From an uncultured Pseudomonadota bacterium (GTDB lineage Bacteria > Pseudomonadota > Gammaproteobacteria > Steroidobacterales > Steroidobacteraceae), in contig CAISEB010000028.1 in NCBI GenBank assembly GCA_903884235.1, forward strand, positions 1 through 64,000: a DNA stretch of 64,000 nucleotides, written 5' to 3'. The stretch's first letter is position 1. Each line of letters begins with the position of its first letter. The translations under genes were made by a program, and so were the position numbers. The notes beneath the pieces were generated by a model. That model made no database searches and was not told the origin of the DNA. It worked only from the letters and a program-made list of their open reading frames with translations. Below, in pieces: positions 1-7,977 of this stretch.

Positions 1-312
1 GCACTACATCGGTGTTTTGGCCCTCATCGCCGGCGACGCAGCGCCGACCCCCGACGCATCAATACCTTGCAAAACCAGCTTCGTATCCGAAGCCGGAAAA
101 ATAGTGAAACACGCCGTCAACTGCGGAAGTCGGGCTAGCCGCGGCAGCCAACGACGTACTGCACGATCGCAGTGGCGCCGACTACTGGGCTGTCGCGGAT
201 CTGTGGCACGACGGGCGGCGCGACGAGGCGCAGCAGCTGTCGGCGGCGCGGGGACGCCGCGCGCTGTCTCTGGCACCGGACGGGAGCCCGGACCGCTGAC
301 CGGGTCGGCGCG
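1..312. other. no identifiable gene; possible C-terminal coding remnant
   Basis: I see no gene I can name here. On the plus strand a frame stays open from 108 to 299 after a stop at 105-107. It would give about 63 residues containing ADYWAVADLWHDGRRDEAQQ, which looks protein-like, but it has no ATG or GTG start. It could be the end of a frameshifted gene or chance. The frames in 1-107 show nothing recognisable. Confidence 0.25.
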
Positions 313-798
313 TCAGTCCCTGAAGTTGTTGAACTGCAGCGCGACCTCGAGTCCCTTGATCTGGCGCAGCATCGCGATCGTCTCCTGCAGGTCGTCGCGG
401 CTCTTGCCGGTGACGCGGATCTTGTCGCCCTGGATCGCGCCCTGCACCTTGATCTTCGATTCCTTGATCGCCTTCTGGACCTTGCGCGCGCTGTCCGCGT
501 CGATGCCCTCCTTGAGGAGGATCTTCTGCTTCGCCGTCGCGATCGTGACCTCGGGATCCTTGATGTCGAGGCAGACGAGGTCGATCCCGCGCTTCGAGAT
601 CCTGAGCCGCAGGATGTCCAGCATCTGCTTCAGCTGGAAGTCGGCCTTCGCCTCGAGCGTGACTTCATTCTTCTCGAGCAGCACCTTCGCCTCCACGCCG
701 CGGAAGTCGAAGCGCGTCTCGAGCTCGCGGCGAGTCTGGTCGATCGCATTCTCGACCTCGTGGTGGTCCAGTTCCGAAACGACGTCGAACGACGGCAT
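313..798 (-). CDS. yajQ: YajQ family nucleotide-binding protein
   Basis: The 161-residue product starts MPSFDVVSELDHHEVENAID and matches the YajQ/UPF0234 family over its full usual length. The family folds as two ferredoxin-like domains; members bind nucleotides, and some bind cyclic di-GMP and affect transcription or virulence. Typical features are the N-terminal SFDVVSE stretch, the central KGIDL-like segment (RGIDLVCLDI) and the C-terminal half ending LQFNNFRD. The gene lies 2 bases downstream of the acetyltransferase gene on the same strand, so the two are probably cotranscribed. Family assignment is confident; the cellular role here is not. Confidence 0.95.
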   Translation of the reverse strand: MPSFDVVSELDHHEVENAIDQTRRELETRFDFRGVEAKVLLEKNEVTLEAKADFQLKQMLDILRLRISKRGIDLVCLDIKDPEVTIATAKQKILLKEGIDADSARKVQKAIKESKIKVQGAIQGDKIRVTGKSRDDLQETIAMLRQIKGLEVALQFNNFRD

Positions 799-800
799 GG

Positions 801-1343
801 CTACTCCTCGTCCTCGCCGGCGACCGCGGCCAGCGAACGGTGGTAGAGGGCGGCCGCCGCGAAGGTGCCGCCGGGCGAGCGCCAGAAATCCGGGATCACC
901 CCGACCCGGGTGTAGCCGGCGCCGGCGAACAGCGCATCGGCTGCGGATCCCGCATGCGCGTCGAGCACCAGCAGCGTCAGGCCGCGCGTCGCGGCGGCGT
1001 GCTCGAGCGCGCGCACGAGCGCGAGCGCGATGCCGCGGCGGCGGTACTGCGAGTGCACCATCAGCTTCTGCACCTGGCCGCGGTGGCGCGAGTTCTCGCG
1101 CGGCGGGAGCGCGAGCTGCACCGCGCCCGCACAGACGTGGTTGTCGGTCGCGACGAAGAGCCGGCGTTCGCCGCGGCCGACCGCCTCGAGCACGTGCGTC
1201 CAGTAGTCGCGGGCGGCCTTCGTCGAGGGCACCTCCGTCCAGCCAGAGGTCGCCCCGCCGGCGACCATGTCCTGCAGCAGCTCCACCAGTTCGCTGAACA
1301 GCTCGAGGCTGGGTGGGGCGGTCAGTTCGCGGATCTCGAGCAT
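801..1343 (-). CDS. GNAT family N-acetyltransferase
   Basis: The 180-residue product has the GNAT acetyl-CoA binding core: a beta strand VQKLMVHSQYR followed by the RRRGIALALV pyrophosphate loop (motif A, Q/RxxGxG/A-like), then a C-terminal GYTRVGVIPDF segment. GNAT enzymes move an acetyl group from acetyl-CoA to an amine on a small molecule, antibiotic or protein. The substrate cannot be told from sequence. It sits between the TlpA-like gene (16 bases upstream) and yajQ (2 bases downstream) in one minus-strand run. It is a single-domain enzyme of normal length. Confidence 0.9.
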   Translation of the reverse strand: MLEIRELTAPPSLELFSELVELLQDMVAGGATSGWTEVPSTKAARDYWTHVLEAVGRGERRLFVATDNHVCAGAVQLALPPRENSRHRGQVQKLMVHSQYRRRGIALALVRALEHAAATRGLTLLVLDAHAGSAADALFAGAGYTRVGVIPDFWRSPGGTFAAAALYHRSLAAVAGEDEE

Positions 1344-1359
1344 CGGATCTCTCTTCGCT

Positions 1360-2604
1360 TCAGGGCTTCTCGGCCAGCAACGCGCGCACGGCGTCGGTGA
1401 AGTTCCGGCGGAACTCCTCGTAGTGCAGCCCAGTGGCCGGGCCGCTGAATCCAGTCTCGATGCGACGCACCGTGCCGTCGCGTCCGATCAGCACGGTGGT
1501 CGGGAACGCGCGCAGCACCCCGAGTGCCGGCAGCGCCTTCGACGCGGCGACGAGGTCCGCGGGCCCGGCGAGCAGCACCGGCCATTGGATGCCGTAGGCC
1601 GCGACGAAGCGGCGGTTCACCTCGGTCGCCGCCGCGCGATCGGCGAGCGGCTCGAACTGCAGCGACACGACCTCGAGCCCGTCGCCCTTCAGGTCCTTGT
1701 AGAGCCCGACCAGGAAGGCCGCCTCGTCGTGGCAGTTCGGGCACCACGTGCCGCCCACGGCGACGACGACGACCTTGCCGCGGAAGCGCGCGTCGGCGAG
1801 CGAGACGGCCTTGCCGTCGAGGCCCGGGAACGAGAACGAGAGCCCAGTCCCCGGCGGCACGGCGGTCGGGGCCTCGGGCAGCTGCGCCGCCTCGTCCGCC
1901 CGCGCGGTGAAGTCCTCGACGGCCCAGGAGCCCGTCCACCAGCGACCGGTCAGCGTGCCGTCGGCGTTGATCTTCGCCCGGTACAGGTAGGGCAGTCCGC
2001 CGTCGAAGCTCGACAGCAGCACCTCGGTCTCGGTGACGTCTCCCTCGAGGTAGCGGTGGTCGCCCGTCGGGTCGAGGATCGTGCCGAACAGGCGCGAACC
2101 GAGCTGCTTCAGCTCGCCGACCGCCGGGCGCTCGCGACCGTCGGCCGACTTGAACGTGATCGCCCAGCGGCCGCCGATCCGCGCGGGCTTCGCCGGAGCG
2201 CTCGTCGTGAACCGATGGCGCTCGTCGCGCACGACCTTGAGCGGGATGTGGATCTGCTGGTCCGCGCCGCGGACGATGACCGCCTCGCCGCGATAGCCGG
2301 TCTGGTCGGCGATGAGCTCGAGCCGGTTCGCGTACCCCGGCATCCTGAGCACGAGCGTCGCGCCGTCGTGCGTGAACTCGGTGACCTGCACGGCGCCCGC
2401 GCCGTTCAGCAGGAACACCTGCGGCGGCTTGCCCTCGGGCGTCGCGACCGAGATCCCGAACGGCAGGTCGCCTCCCGGTGTCGTCAGCACGGCACGGTAG
2501 GCCCCCGCGACCAGTTCGGTCGGAGGGGCGCGGTGGCAGCCACCGAACAGTGCCGCGGTCGCGACCAGTGCGGTGAGGCGGGCGATCGGGCGCAGGGCGG
2601 ACAT
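1360..2604 (-). CDS. TlpA-like thioredoxin-fold lipoprotein
   Basis: I take the ATG at 2604, giving 414 residues. The N-terminus MSALRPIARLTALVATAALF ends in a GGC lipobox, so this is probably a lipoprotein facing the periplasm. Residues about 30-240 are a beta-rich region I do not recognise. The C-terminal domain (about 255-410) is a redoxin/TlpA thioredoxin fold with the active site WCPNC at 287-291. TlpA-like proteins reduce disulfides in the periplasm, for example during cytochrome c or copper-centre maturation. The open frame runs further upstream to 3126, but that part is antisense to cysB and has no signal peptide, so the internal start is preferred. Confidence 0.88.
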   Translation of the reverse strand: MSALRPIARLTALVATAALFGGCHRAPPTELVAGAYRAVLTTPGGDLPFGISVATPEGKPPQVFLLNGAGAVQVTEFTHDGATLVLRMPGYANRLELIADQTGYRGEAVIVRGADQQIHIPLKVVRDERHRFTTSAPAKPARIGGRWAITFKSADGRERPAVGELKQLGSRLFGTILDPTGDHRYLEGDVTETEVLLSSFDGGLPYLYRAKINADGTLTGRWWTGSWAVEDFTARADEAAQLPEAPTAVPPGTGLSFSFPGLDGKAVSLADARFRGKVVVVAVGGTWCPNCHDEAAFLVGLYKDLKGDGLEVVSLQFEPLADRAAATEVNRRFVAAYGIQWPVLLAGPADLVAASKALPALGVLRAFPTTVLIGRDGTVRRIETGFSGPATGLHYEEFRRNFTDAVRALLAEKP

Positions 2605-2636
2605 CGAGGCTCCGGGATGGGCGGGGGCGGGGACGA

Positions 2637-3611
2637 TCACAGCACCGGCAGCGCGATGTCGGCGAACAGCCGGTCGAGCTCGGGGCCCGCGCCGGCGCGA
2701 ACCGCCTGGTCCACCAGGCGCCGCGTCAGGTGCGGGGCGAAGTTCTTGAGGAACTCGTACATGTAGCCGCGCAGCAGGCGGCCACGGCGGAAGCCGATCC
2801 ACGTGATGTGCGGCGCGAACAGGTGCGAGGCGTCCAGCACCACGAGATCGGCGTCCTCGACCGGATCCAGCGCCATGCTGGCGAGGATGCCGACGCCGAG
2901 GCCGAGCCGCACGTAGGTCTTGATGATGTCCGCGTCGCTCGCCGTCAGCGCGACGCGCAGGTTGAGTCCCGCGCTCTCGAACAGCGCCGGCAGCGACGAG
3001 CGGCCGCTGAAGCTGAACGTGTAGGTCACGATCGGATGCTTCGCGAGGGCCTCGAGCGTCACCGCCTTGTCGCGCGCGAGCGGATGGCCGCGCGGCACGA
3101 TCACGCGGCGGTGCCAGCGGTAGCACGGCAGCTGCACGAGGCCGGGAAAGAGCTCGTCGCCGCCGGTCGCGATCGCGAAGTCGATGCGATCGAGCTTGGC
3201 CAGCTCCGCGATCTGCTCGGTCGTGCCCTGGTGCAGGTGCAGGTCGACGTCCGGGTAGCCGGCGCGGAACTTCTGCACCATCGGCGGCAGGACGTAGCGC
3301 GCCTGCGTGTGCGTCGTGCCGATCGAGAGGGAGCCGGAACGGTCATCCTTGAGGTCGGAGGACAGCCGACGGATGTTCTGCACTTCCTCGAGGATCCTGA
3401 GCGCGCGGTCGACGACCTGCTGGCCGGCCGCGGTCACGCTGACGAGGTTGCGGCCGTCGCGTTCGAACAGCGGGAAGCCGAGCTCGTCCTCGAGCAGCTT
3501 GAGCTGCTTGCTCACCCCGGGCTGGGAGGTGTGCAGCTTGCGCGCTGCCGTCGTGATGTTGAGTCCGTTCTGGACGACGGCGGTGAGGTAGCGGAGCTGG
3601 TGGAGTTTCAT
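2637..3611 (-). CDS. cysB: CysB LysR-type transcription regulator
   Basis: The product of 324 residues has the exact usual length of CysB. The start MKLHQLRYL at 3611 is preceded by AGGAAGG at good spacing; a longer frame would need a TTG at 3632. Residues about 19-38 form the helix-turn-helix (NITTAARKLHTSQPGVSKQL), followed by the linker ELGFPLFER and a type 2 periplasmic-binding effector domain with the family hallmark GTTHTQARYVLP. CysB activates sulfate uptake and cysteine synthesis genes in response to N-acetylserine or O-acetylserine. A cysK gene lies far away at 58.3 kb in this window and is a plausible target. Confidence 0.95.
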   Translation of the reverse strand: MKLHQLRYLTAVVQNGLNITTAARKLHTSQPGVSKQLKLLEDELGFPLFERDGRNLVSVTAAGQQVVDRALRILEEVQNIRRLSSDLKDDRSGSLSIGTTHTQARYVLPPMVQKFRAGYPDVDLHLHQGTTEQIAELAKLDRIDFAIATGGDELFPGLVQLPCYRWHRRVIVPRGHPLARDKAVTLEALAKHPIVTYTFSFSGRSSLPALFESAGLNLRVALTASDADIIKTYVRLGLGVGILASMALDPVEDADLVVLDASHLFAPHITWIGFRRGRLLRGYMYEFLKNFAPHLTRRLVDQAVRAGAGPELDRLFADIALPVL

Positions 3612-3631
3612 CGGGCGCCTTCCTGGCCTCA

Positions 3632-3637
3632 ATTATA
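3632..3637 (-). promoter_or_regulatory. candidate -10 element of cysB
   Basis: On the minus strand this reads TATAAT, a perfect -10 consensus inside an unusually AT-rich patch of this GC-rich DNA, 21 bases upstream of the cysB start. No convincing -35 hexamer is seen at the right distance, so an activator or an extended contact may be needed. Confidence 0.45.
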
Positions 3638-3655
3638 TAGGAATGGCTGGCGCGC

Positions 3656-5506
3656 TCAGCGATAGCCGCGCGCCTGCAGGCTGAACAGGCGGGCATAGCG
3701 GCCATCGAGCTGCATCAGGTCGGCGTGCGACCCGCGCTCGACGATCGCCCCACCCTCGAGGACGACGATCTGGTCGGCCATGCGCACGGTCGAAAAACGG
3801 TGCGAAATCAGGATCGTGATCCGGCCCCGGGTCAGCGTCCGGAAGTGCTCGAAGATCTCCGCCTCGGCACCCGCGTCCATCGCCGCGGTCGGCTCGTCGA
3901 GCACGAGCACGTCGGCGCGCGAGCGCATGAACGCACGGGACAGCGCGATCTTCTGCCACTGGCCGCCGGACAGTTCGCGGCCGTCCTTGAACCACTTGCC
4001 GAGCTGCGTGTCGTAGCCGGCCGGCAGGTCGCGGATGAACGGCTCGGCCAGCCCCTTCGTGGCCGCCTCCTGCCAGCGCTCGCGCGCCTCGAAGTAGTCG
4101 ACGTCGCCGGCGCCGACGTTCTCGCCGACCTTCAGCTGGTAGCGGGCGAAGTCCTGGAAGATCACGCCGATGCGCTCGCGCAGCGCGCCTTCGTCCCACT
4201 CGGCGAGATCCCGTCCCTCGAACAGGATCCGGCCTGCCGTGGGGCGGTACAGGCGGGTCAGCAGCTTGATCAGCGTGGTCTTACCGGAGCCGTTCTCGCC
4301 GACGAGCGCGAGGCTCTCGCCCGGCCGGATCACGAGGTCGATGCGATCGAGCGCCGGGCGGTCCGAGTCCGGGTAGGTGAACGACACCCCCTCGAAGCGG
4401 ATGCCGTCACCGGGATCCGGCCCCTTGCGCACGTTGCCGGCCGGCGGCGCGACCGGCTGCTCGAGGTATTCGTAGAGGTTCGAGAGGTAGAGGTTGTCCT
4501 CGTACAGGCCACCGACCGCGGCGAGCCCGGAGGACAGCGCCGACTGGCCCTGCCGGAAGAGCGCGAGGTACATCGTCATCTGGCCGAGCGTGATCGCGCC
4601 CATGATCGCGGTGATCGCGATCCAACCATAGGCGCCGTACAGGCTGAGCGTCGCGCCGAGCCCGAGCACGAAGCCCCACGCGTCGCGCCTGAGCGTCAGC
4701 GCGCGATCCTCGCGGTAGAGCTTCTCGTAGATCGAGGCGTAGCGGCCGAGCAGCATCGGGCCGAGCCCGAACAGCTTGACCTCCTTGGCGTGGTCCTCCC
4801 GCGCGATCACCGACTCGAGGTACATCTGCATGCGCGTCTCGGGCGAGCGCCAGCGGAACAGGCGGAACGCATCGCCGGAGAACTTCGCTTCGGCAAAGAA
4901 CACCGGCAGTCCGGCGAGCACGAGGATCGCCACGGCGACCGGCGAAAACTGCACGAGGATGATGCCGTAGCTGACCAGCGAGACGCCGTTCTGCACGAGG
5001 CCGAAGCTGCGCATCACCATCGACAGCGGGCGGGTCGACGCCTCGCGGCGCGCCCGCGTCAGCTTGTCGTAGAACTCGGAGTCCTCGAAATGGACGAGGT
5101 CCAGCGTCAGGGCCTTCTCCAGGATCATCACGTTGACGCGCTGCCCGAGCTGCGCGCGCAGCAGCGACTGGCCCGTGAACAGGCCGCGCTGCGCCGCCGC
5201 CAGCAGCGCGACGAGTCCCGCCTCGAGGGCGACGTAGCCGAGCGCGGTGCCGTAGGCGACCTGCCCGGTCGCGCGATGGATGGCGATCGCGGCGACGACC
5301 GCATCGACGATCCGCGCGCCGACCCAGGCGACGCCGGCCGGCAGCGCGCCGGTGCACAGCGTCAGCAGCGCGAGCAGCACGGTCAGGCGCCGGTTCGTCG
5401 TCCACGAGAGCTCCAGCGCGCGCCGCGCATAGCGGAACACGTCGGCGAAACGCCGGCCTGGGCCGGCGGGCCGCAACAGGCGCCCGAGCCAGTCGATGGG
5501 GTTCAA
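3656..5506 (-). CDS. ABC exporter, fused membrane and ATPase domains
   Basis: The 616-residue half-transporter has an N-terminal six-helix ABC membrane domain (about 50-340) and a C-terminal ATPase domain. Walker A GENGSGKTT is at 403-411, the signature ELSGGQWQKIALSRAF near 508-523, Walker B VLVLDEPTAAMDAG near 530-543, and the H-loop ISHR follows. Such proteins work as dimers and export lipids, peptides or drugs with ATP. The substrate is not apparent. Transcription runs toward cysB, 44 bases away. No HlyD or TolC partner is next to it. Confidence 0.9.
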   Translation of the reverse strand: MNPIDWLGRLLRPAGPGRRFADVFRYARRALELSWTTNRRLTVLLALLTLCTGALPAGVAWVGARIVDAVVAAIAIHRATGQVAYGTALGYVALEAGLVALLAAAQRGLFTGQSLLRAQLGQRVNVMILEKALTLDLVHFEDSEFYDKLTRARREASTRPLSMVMRSFGLVQNGVSLVSYGIILVQFSPVAVAILVLAGLPVFFAEAKFSGDAFRLFRWRSPETRMQMYLESVIAREDHAKEVKLFGLGPMLLGRYASIYEKLYREDRALTLRRDAWGFVLGLGATLSLYGAYGWIAITAIMGAITLGQMTMYLALFRQGQSALSSGLAAVGGLYEDNLYLSNLYEYLEQPVAPPAGNVRKGPDPGDGIRFEGVSFTYPDSDRPALDRIDLVIRPGESLALVGENGSGKTTLIKLLTRLYRPTAGRILFEGRDLAEWDEGALRERIGVIFQDFARYQLKVGENVGAGDVDYFEARERWQEAATKGLAEPFIRDLPAGYDTQLGKWFKDGRELSGGQWQKIALSRAFMRSRADVLVLDEPTAAMDAGAEAEIFEHFRTLTRGRITILISHRFSTVRMADQIVVLEGGAIVERGSHADLMQLDGRYARLFSLQARGYR

Positions 5507-5629
5507 TCGTCACTCCGGGATGCCGCGCCCCCGGGCGCGGTCACTCATTATAGGCCCGCGGCTTGCCGCGCCCGGCTCCCGCGGGCACTCTGGCCCGGAA
5601 CGGGGCTGGCTAACGTGGCGGGAACGGCG

Positions 5630-6685
5630 ATGGTGGACGCGACGACGGGGCGGGGCAGTGCACTGGCGGTCCCGGATGCGGGGCGGCTCGCGGCGTACCT
5701 CGACGGCCGGCTGCCGACGCGGGTCGGATCGCTCGAGATCGCGCCACTCGGCGGCGGCCAGTCCAATCCCACCTACCTGCTGACGGCCGGCGCGCGGCGC
5801 TACGCGCTCAGGACCAAGCCCGCACGGGCCGCCGAGCTGCTGCCCTCCGCGCACCAGATCGAGCGGGAGTTCCGCGTGCTCGGGGCGCTCGCCGGATCCG
5901 GCGTCCCCGTTCCCGCAGTCCATCACCTGTGCACGGACGAGGACGTCGTCGGCCGTGCCTTCTACGTCATGGACTACGTGCCGGGCCGGGTCTACACGGA
6001 CCCCCGCCTCCCGGCGCTCTCGCCCCGGGATCGGGGTCGCCTGTTCGACGAGATGAACCGCGTGCTGGCGACGCTGCACGGCCTCGACTGGCGGGGGCTC
6101 GGGCTCGCCGACTTCGGCAAGCCGGGCGACTACCTCGCGCGCCAGATCGCGCGCTGGTCGCGCCAGTACCGGGCGAGCGAGACCGCGCCCGTCGCGGACA
6201 TGGACCGCCTGATCGAATGGCTGCCGACGCGCATCCCGCCGGACGACGGCACGACGCTCGTGCATGGCGACTTCCGCCTCGACAACCTCGTGCTCGATGC
6301 CGATGAGCCGCGCGTCGTTGCCGTCCTCGACTGGGAACTCGCCACGCTCGGCTCGCCGCTCGCCGATCTCGCCTACCACTGCTGCGTGTGGCACTTCCCC
6401 GTCGGACTCTACCGCGGGCTCGCCGGCCTCGATCCGGCCGCGCTCGGCATCCCGACTGAACGCGACTACGTGGCCCGCTACGCCGAGCGCATCGGTCGCG
6501 GGCCGATCGCCGACTGGGACTACTACCTCGCGTACAACTTCTTCCGCATGGCGGCGATCGTGCAGGGCATCCGCAAGCGCGCGCAGCTCGGCACGGCGGC
6601 ATCCCAGGACGCGAAGGAGTTCGGCAGCGGCGTCGAGACGCTGGCGAGGATGGGTTGGGCGCTCGCCGAGCGGCTCGGCGCCTGA
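5630..6685 (+). CDS. ACAD10/11-like aminoglycoside phosphotransferase-fold kinase
   Basis: From the ATG at 5630 the product is 351 residues. An in-frame GTG at 5615 is the alternative. It has the APH/choline kinase fold: a nucleotide loop LGGGQSNPTYLL, a catalytic loop LVHGDFRLDNLVLD with the HxDxxxxN signature, and the metal-binding VAVLDWELATLG. The wording of these motifs matches the phosphotransferase family related to the N-terminal domain of human ACAD10/11, which phosphorylates 4-hydroxyacyl-CoAs, rather than antibiotic kinases. The frame is open much further upstream, but only as an antisense shadow of the ABC exporter. It is divergent from that exporter and convergent with the acyltransferase gene. 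Confidence 0.88.
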   Translation: MVDATTGRGSALAVPDAGRLAAYLDGRLPTRVGSLEIAPLGGGQSNPTYLLTAGARRYALRTKPARAAELLPSAHQIEREFRVLGALAGSGVPVPAVHHLCTDEDVVGRAFYVMDYVPGRVYTDPRLPALSPRDRGRLFDEMNRVLATLHGLDWRGLGLADFGKPGDYLARQIARWSRQYRASETAPVADMDRLIEWLPTRIPPDDGTTLVHGDFRLDNLVLDADEPRVVAVLDWELATLGSPLADLAYHCCVWHFPVGLYRGLAGLDPAALGIPTERDYVARYAERIGRGPIADWDYYLAYNFFRMAAIVQGIRKRAQLGTAASQDAKEFGSGVETLARMGWALAERLGA

Positions 6686-6697
6686 TCGGCGAGCGCG

Positions 6698-7615
6698 TCA
6701 GCGCGGGCCGTAGTAGTCCGGGTAGTCGTCCGACAGGCCCTTGAACCGGCGGTGGATCCACCAGTACTGGTCCGGCATGCGCCGCACCTGCGCCTCGATG
6801 CGCGCGTGGTAGCGCAGCGTGTCCGCGACCGGATCATCGCTCGGCCAGCCTGCGAAGGCCGGCTCGATCACCGCACGCCAGCCGGCATTGCCCGGCAGCC
6901 GCTCGGTCGCGTAGTAGAGGACCGTCGCCCCGGTCATCTGCGACAGGCGCGAGGTGAACACGTTGGTGGCCGCCGGATGGCCGAAGAACGGCACCATCGT
7001 GGCGCCCTTCTTGCGATAGCTCTGGTCGGCCGCGTACCAGACGATCTCGTTGCGCCGGAGTGCCGAAATCATCGCGCGCACGTCGTCGTGCCGGATCGCC
7101 TTGCGCGCATTGCGCCCGAAGCTGCCGCCCGACACGGCCGCCAGCAGCTCGTTCTTGGTGGGGCGGTACAGCACGTTGATCGGGATGCGGGCGTTGAGGA
7201 TGCGGGCGCCGATCTGCAGCGTCGTGAAGTGCGCCAGCAGCACGATCACCCCCTTGCCGCGCGCGAGCGCGGCCTCGAGGTGCTCGAGGCCCTCCACGCG
7301 GGACAGGGCCGCGATGTGCTCGTCGTTGCCCCACCAGGTCAGCGCCGACTCGAGCGCGCCGATGCCGAGGCTCTGGAAGTGCCCGTCGAGGAGATCCTCG
7401 CGTGCCGCGGCGTCGAGCTCGGGCAGGCACAGCTCGATGTTGCGGCGGGCGACGCGCACGTAGGGCAGCGGCAGGATCCGGGCAAGCCGCCCGAGGCTGC
7501 GTCCGACCGCGAGGATCGCCGGGTACGGCAAGAGGACCGCCAGCCGCATCACGCCGAGCGCCAGCCAGGTCGGCCAGTAGCGGGGGGCATAGAAGCGGGC
7601 GGGCATCACGGCCAT
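6698..7615 (-). CDS. LpxL/HtrB-like lipid A acyltransferase with altered catalytic motif
   Basis: The 305-residue product has the N-terminal membrane anchor (VMRLAVLLPYPAILAVGRSL) and the inner-membrane acyltransferase domain of LpxL/LpxM, which put the secondary acyl chains on Kdo2-lipid IVA. The family catalytic motif is HX4D/E. Here the DNA at 7214-7231 encodes HFTTLQ (H129 to Q134), so the acidic partner is a Gln. Later family motifs such as VWYAADQSYRKKG and the C-terminal YWWIHRRFK are intact. The ATG at 7615 follows AGGAG by 11 bases. It is divergent from the trp operon. Enzyme family is confident; full activity is uncertain. Confidence 0.88.
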   Translation of the reverse strand: MAVMPARFYAPRYWPTWLALGVMRLAVLLPYPAILAVGRSLGRLARILPLPYVRVARRNIELCLPELDAAAREDLLDGHFQSLGIGALESALTWWGNDEHIAALSRVEGLEHLEAALARGKGVIVLLAHFTTLQIGARILNARIPINVLYRPTKNELLAAVSGGSFGRNARKAIRHDDVRAMISALRRNEIVWYAADQSYRKKGATMVPFFGHPAATNVFTSRLSQMTGATVLYYATERLPGNAGWRAVIEPAFAGWPSDDPVADTLRYHARIEAQVRRMPDQYWWIHRRFKGLSDDYPDYYGPR

Positions 7616-7764
7616 TCGCAGCGGACTCCTGTGGCGGGCCGGCGGCGCCGGCGGGGCCCGGCGCCGGCGCGCGATCGGTCCGGGGTGGCCCGGGCGGGGA
7701 TCGTACTTGATCGCGTCGCGGCTGGCGTGGGGGCGGACCGGCCGAGGACGGTGGTCGGCGCGGC

Positions 7765-7794
7765 TTGACCGGTTTTCCGGGCCCGGGCGATACT
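7765..7794 (+). promoter_or_regulatory. trp operon promoter
   Basis: TTGACC at 7765-7770 (5 of 6 to the -35 consensus) and GATACT at 7789-7794 (4 of 6 to the -10) are separated by 18 bases. Initiation 6-7 bases after the -10 would fall at about 7801, which is the A of the trpL start codon. Confidence 0.65.
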
Positions 7795-7800
7795 GCCGCC

Positions 7801-7881
7801 ATGACGCTGCAGCCCCCGACCCCCGCCCGTTCCTGGTGGTGGCGCCCCTCCCCGGAGTGGGTGCACGGCTCTCAGGCTTAA
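7801..7881 (+). CDS. trpL: trp operon leader peptide TrpL
   Basis: This 26-residue reading frame contains three consecutive Trp codons at 7834-7842 (RSWWWRPSPEW) and a fourth at 7858-7860, in a position just before a hairpin-U-run structure and trpE. Four Trp in 26 residues is what a transcription-attenuation leader peptide needs: ribosomes stall at the Trp codons when charged tRNA-Trp is scarce, which favours the antiterminator. No Shine-Dalgarno sequence precedes the ATG (ctgccgcc upstream), and the predicted transcription start coincides with it, so translation may be leaderless. Confidence 0.88.
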   Translation: MTLQPPTPARSWWWRPSPEWVHGSQA

Positions 7882-7917
7882 AGCGACAGATTCCAGCCAG
7901 ACCGCGAACCCATCTCC
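7845..7917 (+). promoter_or_regulatory. trp attenuator: competing 1:2 and antiterminator pairings
   Basis: GGAGTGGGT at 7854-7862 can pair with ACCCATCTCC at 7908-7917 (nine pairs, one bulged T), which would break the terminator stem. The same segment can instead pair with CCCCT at 7845-7849 just after the Trp codons (AG-GGG at 7856-7861 with one bulge). A ribosome stalled on the Trp triplet would cover 7845-7853 and leave the antiterminator arm free. This is pairing by eye, not a folding calculation. Confidence 0.6.
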
Positions 7918-7942
7918 GACAGGCGCCGGGGGTGGGTTTTTT
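7907..7942 (+). terminator. trp attenuator terminator
   Basis: AACCCATCTCCG at 7907-7918 pairs with CGGGGGTGGGTT at 7927-7938 in a continuous 12-bp stem with two G-U pairs and an 8-base loop. The stem runs into six T at 7937-7942. It lies between the leader peptide and trpE, as expected for an intrinsic attenuator. Confidence 0.88.
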
Positions 7943-7977
7943 ATCGTCCGCTCCCCGGTGCCCCCGACGAGGAGCCC

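Noticed and set aside
17-1297. 426-codon plus-strand frame at the left edge
   Set aside because: Most of it is antisense to yajQ and the acetyltransferase, and it is Arg/Ser/Pro-rich without motifs.
3725-5629. Long plus-strand frame running into the phosphotransferase gene
   Set aside because: It lies antisense to the ABC exporter and has shadow-like composition; only the part from 5630 on carries kinase motifs.
5630-6685. Antibiotic-modifying aminoglycoside phosphotransferase
   Set aside because: The motif wording matches ACAD10/11-like phosphotransferases; nothing in the context suggests resistance.
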